Source of the DNA: Candidatus Binatota bacterium
GTDB taxonomy: Bacteria > Desulfobacterota > Binatia > UBA1149 > CAITLU01
DNA: 54,328 nucleotides
Direction: 5' to 3'
Assembly (NCBI GenBank): GCA_024276575.1
Contig: JAJRWY010000016.1
Location: 1-54,328 of the forward strand
Both the position numbers and the translations under genes were made by a program. The notes under the pieces were generated by a model. It did not search any database. It worked only from the letters and a program-made list of their open reading frames with translations, and was not told the DNA's origin. Below are positions 42,886 through 50,580 of the stretch, in pieces; within the stretch, counting starts at the first letter, position 1, and each line of letters opens with the position of its first letter.

Positions 42886-44196
42886 TCACGAAGCGACCGC
42901 GGCCCGCAGTGCTTGGTCGAGATCCGCGACGATATCGCGGACGTCCTCTATGCCGACCGACACCCGGATAAACTCGGGGAAAACTCCGGTTTGTTGCTGT
43001 TCTTCGACGGATAGCTGCGAGTGTGTTGTTGAGGCCGGGTGAATGACCAGAGTCTTGGCGTCTCCGATATTGGCGAGATGGCTCGCTAGGCGGACACTTT
43101 CGATGAACTTTCTACCGGCCTTTTCTCCGCCCTTGATGCCGAATCCCAGTATTGCTCCGCAACCGTTGGGCAGGTAGCGCAAAGCGCGTTGGTAGTCTTT
43201 GTGGTCGGGCAGGCCCGGATAGTTGACCCATTCGACCGCTGAGTGGTCACGCAAGAACTCCGCAATTTCCATCGCATTCTCGCAGTGGCGTGCCATACGT
43301 AGGTGCAAAGTCTCGACGCCCAGCAAGGTAAGGAAACTCGCGAAGGGGCTCATTGCCGCCCCGGTATCGCGCAACCAGTTGGTTCTGATGTGAAGTATGT
43401 AGGCAATGTTGCCCACGGGTCTCAACGCTTCTTCGAACACCATGCCATGGTAGGAAGGGCAGGGTGCGCAAAACTCCGGCCATTTCTCCGGCTGTGCCGC
43501 CCACGGGAACTTCCCACTGTCCACTATGACGCCGCCTAAATGGGTGCCGTGCCCGCCTAGGAACTTCGTGGTGGAATGGATGACGATGTCGACACCATGT
43601 TCGATCGGCCTCAGCAACATCGGCGTCATTACGGTGTTGTCACACAAGGCGGGCAGTCCAAGCGAGTGAGCGGCTTTGGTGATGGCGGCAAAGTCGGGGA
43701 CATCGTTCTTCGGGTTGCCGATGCTTTCGAAGTAGACACATCGAGTGTTTTCATCGGCGAGCTCGGCGATCTGCTCCGGCTTGTCCATGTCGAAGAAACG
43801 CACCTCGATGCCGAGGTTCTTGAAAGTCTGAGAGAACAAGGTCCAAGTGCCACCGTAGAGGCTCGTCGAAGAGATGAAGTTTTGACCGGAGTGGCAGATG
43901 GTGAGAATCGCTGCGGTTATCGCTGACTGTCCCGATGCAAAGGAAAGAGCGGCGGCGCCCCCGTCCATAGCTGCCAGGCGTTTCTCCAAGACGTCGTTGG
44001 TCGGGTTCATCAACCGCGTGTAGATATTGCCGAACTCCGACAAGGCAAAAAGGCTGGCTGCATGATCGGTGTCGTTGAAGACGTAGGAAGTGGTGGCATA
44101 AATCGGTACGGCGCGGGCGTTAGTTGCCGGGTCGGGTTGTTGGCCGGCGTGGAGCGCCATGGTCGCGAGAGATTGCGTTTTCGATTCCTCACTCAT
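42886..44196 (-). CDS. metY: O-acetylhomoserine sulfhydrylase (MetY)
   Basis: This 436-residue PLP enzyme of the Cys/Met-metabolism family has the OAH sulfhydrylase layout: LHAGQQPDPATNARAVPIYA at the start, YTRLMNPTNDVLEKRLAAMD, the PLP lysine in VIHSTTKFLGGHGTHLGG, and PASTTHSQLSVEEQQQTGVF near the end. It condenses O-acyl-homoserine with sulfide to homocysteine, directly following the MetX reaction. GGAG lies 10 nt upstream of the ATG, and a small AGCCT...AGGCT hairpin (44216-44231) lies just before it. Confidence 0.95.
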   Translation of the reverse strand: MSEESKTQSLATMALHAGQQPDPATNARAVPIYATTSYVFNDTDHAASLFALSEFGNIYTRLMNPTNDVLEKRLAAMDGGAAALSFASGQSAITAAILTICHSGQNFISSTSLYGGTWTLFSQTFKNLGIEVRFFDMDKPEQIAELADENTRCVYFESIGNPKNDVPDFAAITKAAHSLGLPALCDNTVMTPMLLRPIEHGVDIVIHSTTKFLGGHGTHLGGVIVDSGKFPWAAQPEKWPEFCAPCPSYHGMVFEEALRPVGNIAYILHIRTNWLRDTGAAMSPFASFLTLLGVETLHLRMARHCENAMEIAEFLRDHSAVEWVNYPGLPDHKDYQRALRYLPNGCGAILGFGIKGGEKAGRKFIESVRLASHLANIGDAKTLVIHPASTTHSQLSVEEQQQTGVFPEFIRVSVGIEDVRDIVADLDQALRAAVAS

Positions 44197-44312
44197 TGTT
44201 TCTCAACTCCTTGCAAGCCTCTACGAAGGCTCGTTCCGTCCGCTGCCGGGAGGGCGTTGGAGGAAACTCTACCGGGGCACCTCTAAATACGAACGCAAGA
44301 TAGCAGTTGCCC

Positions 44313-44484
44313 AGCAACATTCATGAAGGCTCGTCGCGAGAATCACAAGCGTCTGCCAGATCTCTCCAAACGCAGCACTGAGGCCCGCAGGCGTACTAAC
44401 ACTACGTCGAGGGCCGAAAAGCGGTGAGCCGCGATGGCGGACGCTTGCGGCTCGCAGCCGAGCTTCATGAATAATGCAGGTTAA
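44313..44484 (+). repeat. Family A element, well-preserved copy
   Basis: The left end GCAACATTCATGAAGGCTCG and the right end (CGCAGCCGAGCTTCATGAAT, then AATGCAGGTTAAGC) are imperfect inverted repeats of each other. The interior (about 44376-44420) repeats GAGGCCCGCAGGCGTACTAA from copy 1, with CGTAC...CTACG in the loop stem. It fills most of the 390-bp region between two convergently and divergently read transcription units; a hairpin at 44485-44505 (AGCGATT...AATCGCT) follows. Confidence 0.85.
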
Positions 44485-44567
44485 GCGATTAAGCGAAAAT
44501 CGCTGGCCGAACAATCGCCGGGCCGCTGATCCGTGGGGACGGCCGGCAATCGTAGGGGCGCCAAGAC

Positions 44568-44587
44568 GACCGCCAACGCTCGCGGTC
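44568..44587 (-). terminator. Hairpin directly after the SDR stop codon
   Basis: GACCGC-N8-GCGGTC begins at the last base of the SDR stop codon (minus strand). No T-run follows, so termination would need Rho or the structure itself. Confidence 0.4.
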
Positions 44588-45336
44588 TAGGCGTGAGTGC
44601 CACCGTCCACCCTTATGTATTCCCCGTTGATATGGGATCCGTCTTCGGATGCAAGCATCGCGATGACCCCGGCTACATGCTCAGGGCCGGCCATGCCGTT
44701 GGGTGGGGTCACCCGGTCGAGCAGCTTCAGGTCCCCGCCTTCGGGCAAGCGGAACTCGCCGAGCATCGGGGTTGCGACTCCTCCAGGACACACCGCATTG
44801 GCGCGCAAGCCCTGCTTGGCGTAGTCGACTGCGATGTTGTAGGTGAGCGCCAGCACCCCTCCTTTCGAGGCGGCGTATGCGCCGGCCCACGGCTGTCCGG
44901 CCAGTGCCGCAATGGATGCGACGTTGACGATGTTACCCTTGCTTTGCAGCAGGTGGGGGATCGACTCCCGGCAGGTAAGGAAAGTGCCGGTCAGGTTTAC
45001 CGAAAGGACCCGGTTCCAGTCCGCAAGCGAAATCTCGTGTGTGTGATCGAAGCGCAGAATGCCCGCAACGTTGCACAGCACGTCGAGTTTGCCGAAGCGG
45101 TCCAGGCAGGCCTGAATCGCCGCTATCACCGCACTTTCGTCGCTAATGTCGCAACGAAGTGTTTCCACGCAGGCACCCGTGCCGCTCAGCTCGGCCCGAA
45201 GTTCATCCAACGCTTGTTCTTGCAGGTCCAAGCACATGATAGAGGCACCCTCGGAGGCCAGTCTTTGGGCCGCCGCTTTGCCGATGCCGGAGGCTGCGCC
45301 TGTGACGACCGCGACCTTGTTTTCGAAACGCTGCAT
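44587..45336 (-). CDS. SDR-family NAD(P)-dependent oxidoreductase
   Basis: This 249-residue classical short-chain dehydrogenase has the cofactor motif VVTGAASGIGKAA (residues 9-21), LDLQEQALDEL (acidic residue, suggesting NAD preference), NVAGI near 90, the catalytic Ser in NIVNVASIAAL and YAASKGGVLALTYNIA with Tyr and Lys. The C-terminus ends INGEYIRVDGGTHA, common in 3-oxoacyl-ACP-reductase-like SDRs. Substrate unknown. It is transcribed away from the glycyl-radical operon, sharing a 446-bp upstream region with it, so a common pathway is possible but not shown. Confidence 0.92.
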   Translation of the reverse strand: MQRFENKVAVVTGAASGIGKAAAQRLASEGASIMCLDLQEQALDELRAELSGTGACVETLRCDISDESAVIAAIQACLDRFGKLDVLCNVAGILRFDHTHEISLADWNRVLSVNLTGTFLTCRESIPHLLQSKGNIVNVASIAALAGQPWAGAYAASKGGVLALTYNIAVDYAKQGLRANAVCPGGVATPMLGEFRLPEGGDLKLLDRVTPPNGMAGPEHVAGVIAMLASEDGSHINGEYIRVDGGTHA

Positions 45337-45405
45337 ATCGGTATCTCCTTGATCGTTTCTTCACGGTCCGACAGGGCGGAAGGGTTACAACCTATCGCCC
45401 TGGAC

Positions 45406-45609
45406 CGAACCTGGATTACTCATGAAAGCCCGTCGCGGCAGCGCCAAGCGTACTCCGGGCTCGCACGCATGCAGCAATGAGACCCGTAGGCCTGATATGC
45501 GCTACGGCTAGGGCCGAGGATAGCGTGACGTGAGCCGGCGAGCGGCGAACGCCCCGAGATAGCATGCGATCGGCGATCGTTGCGGAACTCTTCATGAAAA
45601 ATCCAGGCC
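45406..45609 (+). repeat. Family A element, long copy
   Basis: The left end ACCTGGATTACTCATGAAAG and the right end (CGGAACTCTTCATGAAAAAT, then CCAGGCC) are inverted repeats. The interior contains GAGACCCGTAGGCC and CTACGGCTAGGGCCGA, related to copy 1. At about 205 bp it is the longest copy, in the divergent region between the SDR and the glycyl-radical enzyme. Confidence 0.7.
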
Positions 45610-45668
45610 AAGTTTACTCGCGGTTGAAGACTTATTGCGCGGGCGCGCATTACACGCAATCTCCAGTC

Positions 45669-45697
45669 TTGCACCGCCCTGCAATAGGGCGTATTCG
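45669..45697 (+). promoter_or_regulatory. Candidate promoter with palindrome in the spacer, glycyl-radical operon
   Basis: TTGCAC (45669-45674) and TATTCG (45692-45697) are separated by exactly 17 bp, and that spacer is the perfect inverted repeat CGCCCT-GCAAT-AGGGCG. The gene start is 86 bp further on. A repressor or MerR-like regulator bound in the spacer is a plausible inference; the hexamers are only moderate matches. Confidence 0.45.
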
Positions 45698-45782
45698 AGT
45701 AGTCTGGGTTCATCGGAATTCGCCGGAATTCACCCAATTCAGCGGCATTGCCACCCCGGCGGCGCCGCGGGAGAGAAAGCCT

Positions 45783-48302
45783 ATGAGCACTGCCGCTGCC
45801 ACACACTTCGACCAAGCGATGAAGACTCCGCATGGTTTATCGCCGCGTATACAGTGGTTACGCGACTATTTTTTTGAAGGGGTGGGCCGCGAATGGAATA
45901 ACGAGTTCAGCTGCTGGACTACCGGTACGCCTTGGGACGTTCTCTACGACGAGATTGCCTACTACATAGTCCCCGAGACCTACGCATTTTTTCAACCGTT
46001 CATATCTTCGACTCTGCAGGCGGCGGAGCCGGTAGAGTTGCATCCCGACTTCTGGGACTGGAGCCTTGTCGAACGTCGGGCTTGGTTCATTCGCAAAGTA
46101 ATGGTTGACTGTGTGCCGCAGGAGATCCTCCCCGGGGATTTATTGGCCGGGGCGCGATTCAATATTCTCGCCTCGCGTTGCTGGAACGAAAAAGAGGCCC
46201 GCGAGCGCAACGAACTCGTGCTCGGCCGCGCCGGATTGCGAGCTGCCGTAAAGTGGTTCCATGACCACGGTTACGGAAACACCGGCCCGACTTCCGGGCA
46301 CCTCATCCCGGACCATGCCCGTCTCTTGAACATCGGCTGGAAGGGAGTCTACGAAGATCTTTCCACGCGTTATTCGCAGCTTTCGGAGAACGACAGGCGC
46401 GGGTCCAAAGGTGAGCAACTCCGTGCCATGATGACGGCGGCGATGATGCCTCGCGATTTGGCCGCCCGCTATTCCAAGCTCTGCGCGCGTGAGGCCGAGG
46501 CGGAACGGGATCTGGAACGCCGCGCGGAACTGGAAAAGATGAGCGTTATGCTTACCCGTATCCCTTGGGAGCCGGCGGAAACGTTCTGGGAAGCGCTGCA
46601 GGCCTTGTGGCTGAACCACATGCTCATCATGAGCGATGAGAACTACCCCGGCCCGGGAGTGAGTTTCGGAAGGGTTGACCAGTATCTATTGCCTTACTGG
46701 CAGCGCTCCCGTGCTGCCGGGATGGACGCCGAGTTCGGCAAAGAGATCCTCAAGTGTTTCTGGGTTCACGCCAATACCGCATACGACGCGATGATAAGAG
46801 TGGGGGGAAACCAAGGAATCACTGCGGGTTTTGGACAGTTGATGACACTGTCGGGGTTGGGCGAAGACGGTCGCGATATGACCAACGTGCTCACCTACAC
46901 GATTTTGGAAGTCATCGATGAAATGGCGCCGATACTCGAACCCAAGCCTAACGTCAGGTTGCATCGCAACTCGCCCGAGCAGCTCCTGGATACCGTGGTG
47001 TCGATGATATCCACGAGCCAGGGTGCGCCCTTCCTACTCAACTTCGATGAAAGGTCGATGGCGGGGATGCTCAGGGAGGCGAAAGAGGCCGGGGTCGAGG
47101 AACTGATCAACGAGAGTAACGTGCACGAGTATGCTCCGGTGGGTTGTCTAGAGAACACCATGGTCGGCAATGACCGCTCCGGCACCGTGGATAGTAATCT
47201 CAACTTGCTGAAAGCCGTAGAATTGGCGCTTAGCGGAGGGAAGGATTTGCTGCCGGCAGTCGACGTTCTGACGGGTGAAGAGTCTCCGCTTACCCAAGAT
47301 GGACCACGCAGCGGCGATGCGACGGCTTTCGAATCCTGGGATCGCTTCATGAGGGCCTACCAAGAACAAACCCGGTACATCGTGGAGAAATGCGTACAGG
47401 TGTACGACCGGGGAGAATCCATCCGTGCGCGTTTCAGTCCCACACCGTATCTGTCCTGTTTGGTTCGCGGCTGTGCAGAGAAAGCACTCGACATTACGCG
47501 CGGCGGGCCCGAACTCAACTTTACCACACTGGAAGCCGTGACTTTCGCGACTACCGTCGACTCTCTGCTCGCCATCAAGTACCTAGTCTTTGACGAGAAG
47601 AAATGCTCTATGGCCGAGCTGCTGCAGGCTCTTCGCGATAACTGGGAAGGCCACGAGACTCTGCAGGCCTGGGCGAAGTTCCGTGCCCCCAAGTACGGAA
47701 GAGACGATGCGGCTGCCGACGAGATGGCTCGCTATGTGATGGAGTTGTGGACCGGAGAGACTTGGAAGCACAGCACTACGGCGACCGGACGGAGGTTCCG
47801 TCCGGGCATGCTCAGTTGGAATTACTGGGTGGGAGACGGATTCATAATGGCGGCCAGTGCCGACGGCCGTCCCCAAGGCCAGTTTTTGTCCAACGCCATC
47901 TGCCCTTCCAACGGGGCAGATATAAACGGACCGACTGCCAACGTTAACTCGGTGGGCAAGGCGCTCGGCGGTCGGGCCGGCGACGGGTTCGGGGATTGGG
48001 GCGAATATCTCAACATGTTGCCCAACGGTGCCAGTCACACCATGACCTTCAATCCCTCTCTTTTGCGTGACGATGAGCACAAGGAGAAGTTCAAGGCTTT
48101 CCTGCGCGCCTACTGTATCAACGGAGGCACGGCTCTGCAGGTCAACATGATCGATGCCGAGATGCTCAAAGACGCCCAGAAACACCCCGAGGATTACCGG
48201 CACCTGCTGGTGCGTGTTACCGGCTACAATGCTTACTTCACTAGCATAGGTCGTGAGCTACAAGACGAGATCATCGCACGAGAGATGCACAACGCGCTCT
48301 AA
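45783..48302 (+). CDS. Glycyl radical enzyme (PFL-like family), uncharacterised
   Basis: This 839-residue protein has the glycyl-radical loop RVTGYNAYF with Gly814 and an active-site Cys455 in YAPVGCLENTMVG, followed by Glu457. Pyruvate formate-lyase has two adjacent Cys residues; this protein has one, and Cys-x-Glu is the arrangement of diol dehydratases, choline TMA-lyase and arylacetate decarboxylases, so C-O, C-N or C-C cleavage of an organic substrate is more likely than PFL activity. The substrate is not recognised. The ATG has GGGAGAG upstream; an earlier open frame from 45564 lies in repeat and promoter sequence. The activase gene follows after a family A repeat. Confidence 0.93.
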   Translation: MSTAAATHFDQAMKTPHGLSPRIQWLRDYFFEGVGREWNNEFSCWTTGTPWDVLYDEIAYYIVPETYAFFQPFISSTLQAAEPVELHPDFWDWSLVERRAWFIRKVMVDCVPQEILPGDLLAGARFNILASRCWNEKEARERNELVLGRAGLRAAVKWFHDHGYGNTGPTSGHLIPDHARLLNIGWKGVYEDLSTRYSQLSENDRRGSKGEQLRAMMTAAMMPRDLAARYSKLCAREAEAERDLERRAELEKMSVMLTRIPWEPAETFWEALQALWLNHMLIMSDENYPGPGVSFGRVDQYLLPYWQRSRAAGMDAEFGKEILKCFWVHANTAYDAMIRVGGNQGITAGFGQLMTLSGLGEDGRDMTNVLTYTILEVIDEMAPILEPKPNVRLHRNSPEQLLDTVVSMISTSQGAPFLLNFDERSMAGMLREAKEAGVEELINESNVHEYAPVGCLENTMVGNDRSGTVDSNLNLLKAVELALSGGKDLLPAVDVLTGEESPLTQDGPRSGDATAFESWDRFMRAYQEQTRYIVEKCVQVYDRGESIRARFSPTPYLSCLVRGCAEKALDITRGGPELNFTTLEAVTFATTVDSLLAIKYLVFDEKKCSMAELLQALRDNWEGHETLQAWAKFRAPKYGRDDAAADEMARYVMELWTGETWKHSTTATGRRFRPGMLSWNYWVGDGFIMAASADGRPQGQFLSNAICPSNGADINGPTANVNSVGKALGGRAGDGFGDWGEYLNMLPNGASHTMTFNPSLLRDDEHKEKFKAFLRAYCINGGTALQVNMIDAEMLKDAQKHPEDYRHLLVRVTGYNAYFTSIGRELQDEIIAREMHNAL

Positions 48303-48435
48303 GCGGCATTGCCCATGAAGAGTTCTGCTACGACCGCCGATTGCACGACATCCCGGGGCCTCGTCGCTGCGCTCGTTCGGAGCTGAAGTGCACGCGGCGT
48401 TTCCACCACGAACTTTCGTGAATATTCTAGGCTAG
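48299..48435 (-). repeat. Family A element between the glycyl-radical enzyme and its activase
   Basis: It begins at the glycyl-radical enzyme stop codon (CTAAGCGGCATTGCCCATGA) and ends with ACTTTCGTGAATATTCTAGG. The left end has the CTGCTACGA signature that is at the right end of other copies, so it is inverted. It forms nearly the whole 151-bp gap between two genes that must work together. Confidence 0.75.
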
Positions 48436-48453
48436 AGACGGAGCAGGCGGCAA

Positions 48454-49479
48454 TTGAGCATTATCGCACAGGCGCAGGCGGGAGTATCTTCGGGTGAATC
48501 CACGGTTCTGAATATACAGCGGATGTCGACCGAGGACGGGCCTGGTCTGAGAACCACAGTGTTTCTCAAAGGCTGCAGCCTGGAATGCGGTTGGTGTCAC
48601 AATCCCGAAGCCGTCAGCGTCAAACCGCAAGTGGTCTGGCATGCCCGCGCCTGCATAGCGTCGCGAGCTTGCGATGCGGCTTGCGGAGATGATGCGATCA
48701 TCCGTACGGACTCTGCTGAGATACGGATTGATTTCTCTCGCTGCACGCTATGTGGAAAGTGCGTCCAGGATTGCCCATCGGCGGCGCTCGAACTCATTGG
48801 TACACAATGGGACGTCGACGATTTGCTGCAAGAAGTCGCCAAGGACGAGAGCTATTTTGAAACCTCCGGTGGAGGAGTAACCATCTCAGGCGGCGAGCCG
48901 GGTCTGTGGCCCAGTTGCGTTACGGCGTTTATCGAGGCGTGCAAGGCACGCGGTTATCATACCGCGGTGGATACGAGTGGCATGTGTTCTCCGGCCGCTT
49001 TGAAGGCCATTGCGTCAAGAGCCGATCTCGTTCTCTACGATTTGAAGCAAATGGATTCCGAGAAGCATCGGGATTTCACTGGACAACCCAATGAGCGGAT
49101 CTTATCGAACCTGCAGCGACTGGCCGTGCAGATGCGCGAGGGGGGCGGTCCCACGGAATTGTGGATTCGCACACCGCTGATTCCCGGAGCGACCGCAGAC
49201 GAGCGCAATATCCGTGCGGTTGGAGAATTCATTTCCGCTCATCTCGAGGGCCTGGTGTCGCGCTGGGAGCTGTGTTCGTTTAACAACCTTGCTGGCGACA
49301 AGTACCGGCGGCTGGGACGTAGTTGGACTTTCGAAGGGACCGGGTTGATGACTCCGGAACAGTTGCTGCGCTGTAAGGATTGGGCCTGCCGATCGCTTCG
49401 GGATGCGTCGATAGTAATCGCTACGGGAAGAACACGAATCGAATGCGCCGGGGACTCGGTGCGGGAATCGTCGAGCTGA
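48454..49479 (+). CDS. Glycyl-radical enzyme activating enzyme (radical SAM)
   Basis: This 341-residue protein has STEDGPGLRTTVFLKG and the radical-SAM triad CSLECGWC (C-x3-C-x2-C) near residues 49-56, then a ferredoxin-like insert. The second cluster is canonical (CTLCGKCVQDCP), while the first is irregular (CIASRACDAAC, C-x5-C-x3-C). Next come the SAM-binding TISGGEP and YHTAVDTSG. It generates the glycyl radical in the upstream enzyme. The start is a TTG with GGAGCAGGCGG upstream, placed right after a family A repeat. The next gene starts 1 bp after its stop. Confidence 0.93.
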   Translation: MSIIAQAQAGVSSGESTVLNIQRMSTEDGPGLRTTVFLKGCSLECGWCHNPEAVSVKPQVVWHARACIASRACDAACGDDAIIRTDSAEIRIDFSRCTLCGKCVQDCPSAALELIGTQWDVDDLLQEVAKDESYFETSGGGVTISGGEPGLWPSCVTAFIEACKARGYHTAVDTSGMCSPAALKAIASRADLVLYDLKQMDSEKHRDFTGQPNERILSNLQRLAVQMREGGGPTELWIRTPLIPGATADERNIRAVGEFISAHLEGLVSRWELCSFNNLAGDKYRRLGRSWTFEGTGLMTPEQLLRCKDWACRSLRDASIVIATGRTRIECAGDSVRESSS

Positions 49480-49480
49480 T

Positions 49481-50323
49481 ATGAACGCCAAGCCTTGTCT
49501 CGACGAATACGCCGTCGAACAGTTCGAGAAGGACGCCAAGATAGGCTTGATCGCCACCGTCGATGCCGGCGGATTGCCGCATTTGAGTCTCATAACATCT
49601 CTGCAGGCCAAGAGTTGCGACAAGCTCATGTTCGGCCAGTTTTGTGAAGGCTGGAGCAAGGATCAACTGCAGAAGAATCCGCGTGCGGCGTTCTGCGTGA
49701 TGAACCAGGATAAGCAACTGTGGCGCGGCCGTTTGCGTTGGACCGGCAAGGCCAAGAGCGGGGAAGACTACGAGTTGTACAACCGCAAGCCGATGTTCCG
49801 CTACAATTCTTATTTCGGTATCCACACGGTTCATTATCTCGACCTTGTCGAAGCCGGAGGTATGGAAACTCTCAAAGTGGCTCCGATCGTTGCCGGCGCG
49901 GTGTTGTTGAGCTTGATCAAGCGCTTCTCCGGTGTCGAAGGCGAAGCTGCCTTGAGACCCTGGGCTGAACACCTAGTCGGAGATAAATCCACGCTGAAGT
50001 TCTTGAGTTGGGTCGGCGAGGACGGCTTTCCGGTGATTGTCCCGGTGGTCCCCGTGACCGTGGCCGGGGCCCGGCGCCTGCTCTTCTCACCCTCGGTCTA
50101 TGCGCATGAATTGAGTTTGCTGCAGGCAGGTACGCCCGTAGCGGTGTTCGCGCTAAATCTTCAAATGGAGAGCGTGTTGATGCGCGGGGCCTTTTCCGGC
50201 TACCGCCGCTTCCTCGCGGTCAAGGCCGGAGTCGTCGACATCGATTGGGTCTACAATAGTATGCCGCCCAAGCACGGGCCCATATACCCGCCGCGGAAGT
50301 CCACCCCCGTGAGGGAATTCTAG
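49481..50323 (+). CDS. Pyridoxamine 5'-phosphate oxidase-like (flavin split-barrel) protein
   Basis: This 280-residue protein begins with EKDAKIGLIATVDAGGLPHL and PRAAFCVMNQDKQLWRGRLR, the pattern of FMN-binding split-barrel proteins, and a second similar half follows (about 165-265: FLSWVGEDGFPVIVPVVPVT, then SLLQAGTPVAVFALNLQMES). This suggests two barrel domains in one chain. The ATG is 1 bp after the activase stop (TGATATG), so it belongs to the glycyl-radical operon. It may be a flavoprotein reductase or a protein that handles the product or oxygen; its role there is unknown. Its stop codon lies in the start of a family A repeat. Confidence 0.8.
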   Translation: MNAKPCLDEYAVEQFEKDAKIGLIATVDAGGLPHLSLITSLQAKSCDKLMFGQFCEGWSKDQLQKNPRAAFCVMNQDKQLWRGRLRWTGKAKSGEDYELYNRKPMFRYNSYFGIHTVHYLDLVEAGGMETLKVAPIVAGAVLLSLIKRFSGVEGEAALRPWAEHLVGDKSTLKFLSWVGEDGFPVIVPVVPVTVAGARRLLFSPSVYAHELSLLQAGTPVAVFALNLQMESVLMRGAFSGYRRFLAVKAGVVDIDWVYNSMPPKHGPIYPPRKSTPVREF

Positions 50324-50461
50324 CCGGCATTATTTCTGAAACCTCGTCGCGATAGTTGTAAGCGTCCGTAAGATCGACCCAAGCGCAAACGGCGAACGAG
50401 CACGGGCGGAGATCTCGGGCGATAGAGGCTTGTAGCAGAGCTTTCATGAATTGACGCGGGC
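50319..50461 (+). repeat. Family A element after the split-barrel gene
   Basis: The left end CTAGCCGGCATTATTTCTGA includes the TAG stop of the previous gene. The right end is TAGCAGAGCTTTCATGAATT followed by GACGCGGGCTT. The ends are inverted repeats of about 30 bp. The interior shares AAGCGT...AAGATCGACCCAAGCG and GGGCGATAGAGGC with other copies. Confidence 0.8.
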
Positions 50462-50580
50462 TTGCCTGCCACATTTCCGATGTCCGGCTACGCTTCGCGT
50501 TTGATCTTGACCATCGCACGCCGGCGTGGCGAGTAAGTGAAGGCAACGGTTCTTGCCCGGCCGCGTTCGATCCCCCGATC

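Noticed and set aside
44197-44312. SAM riboswitch upstream of metY
   Set aside because: There is a small hairpin beside the ribosome binding site, but no SAM-I or SAM-II core was recognised.
45564-45782. N-terminal extension of the glycyl-radical enzyme from an upstream ATG
   Set aside because: The extra 73 codons lie in a family A repeat end and the promoter region; the ATG at 45783 has a good ribosome binding site and gives a normal N-terminus.
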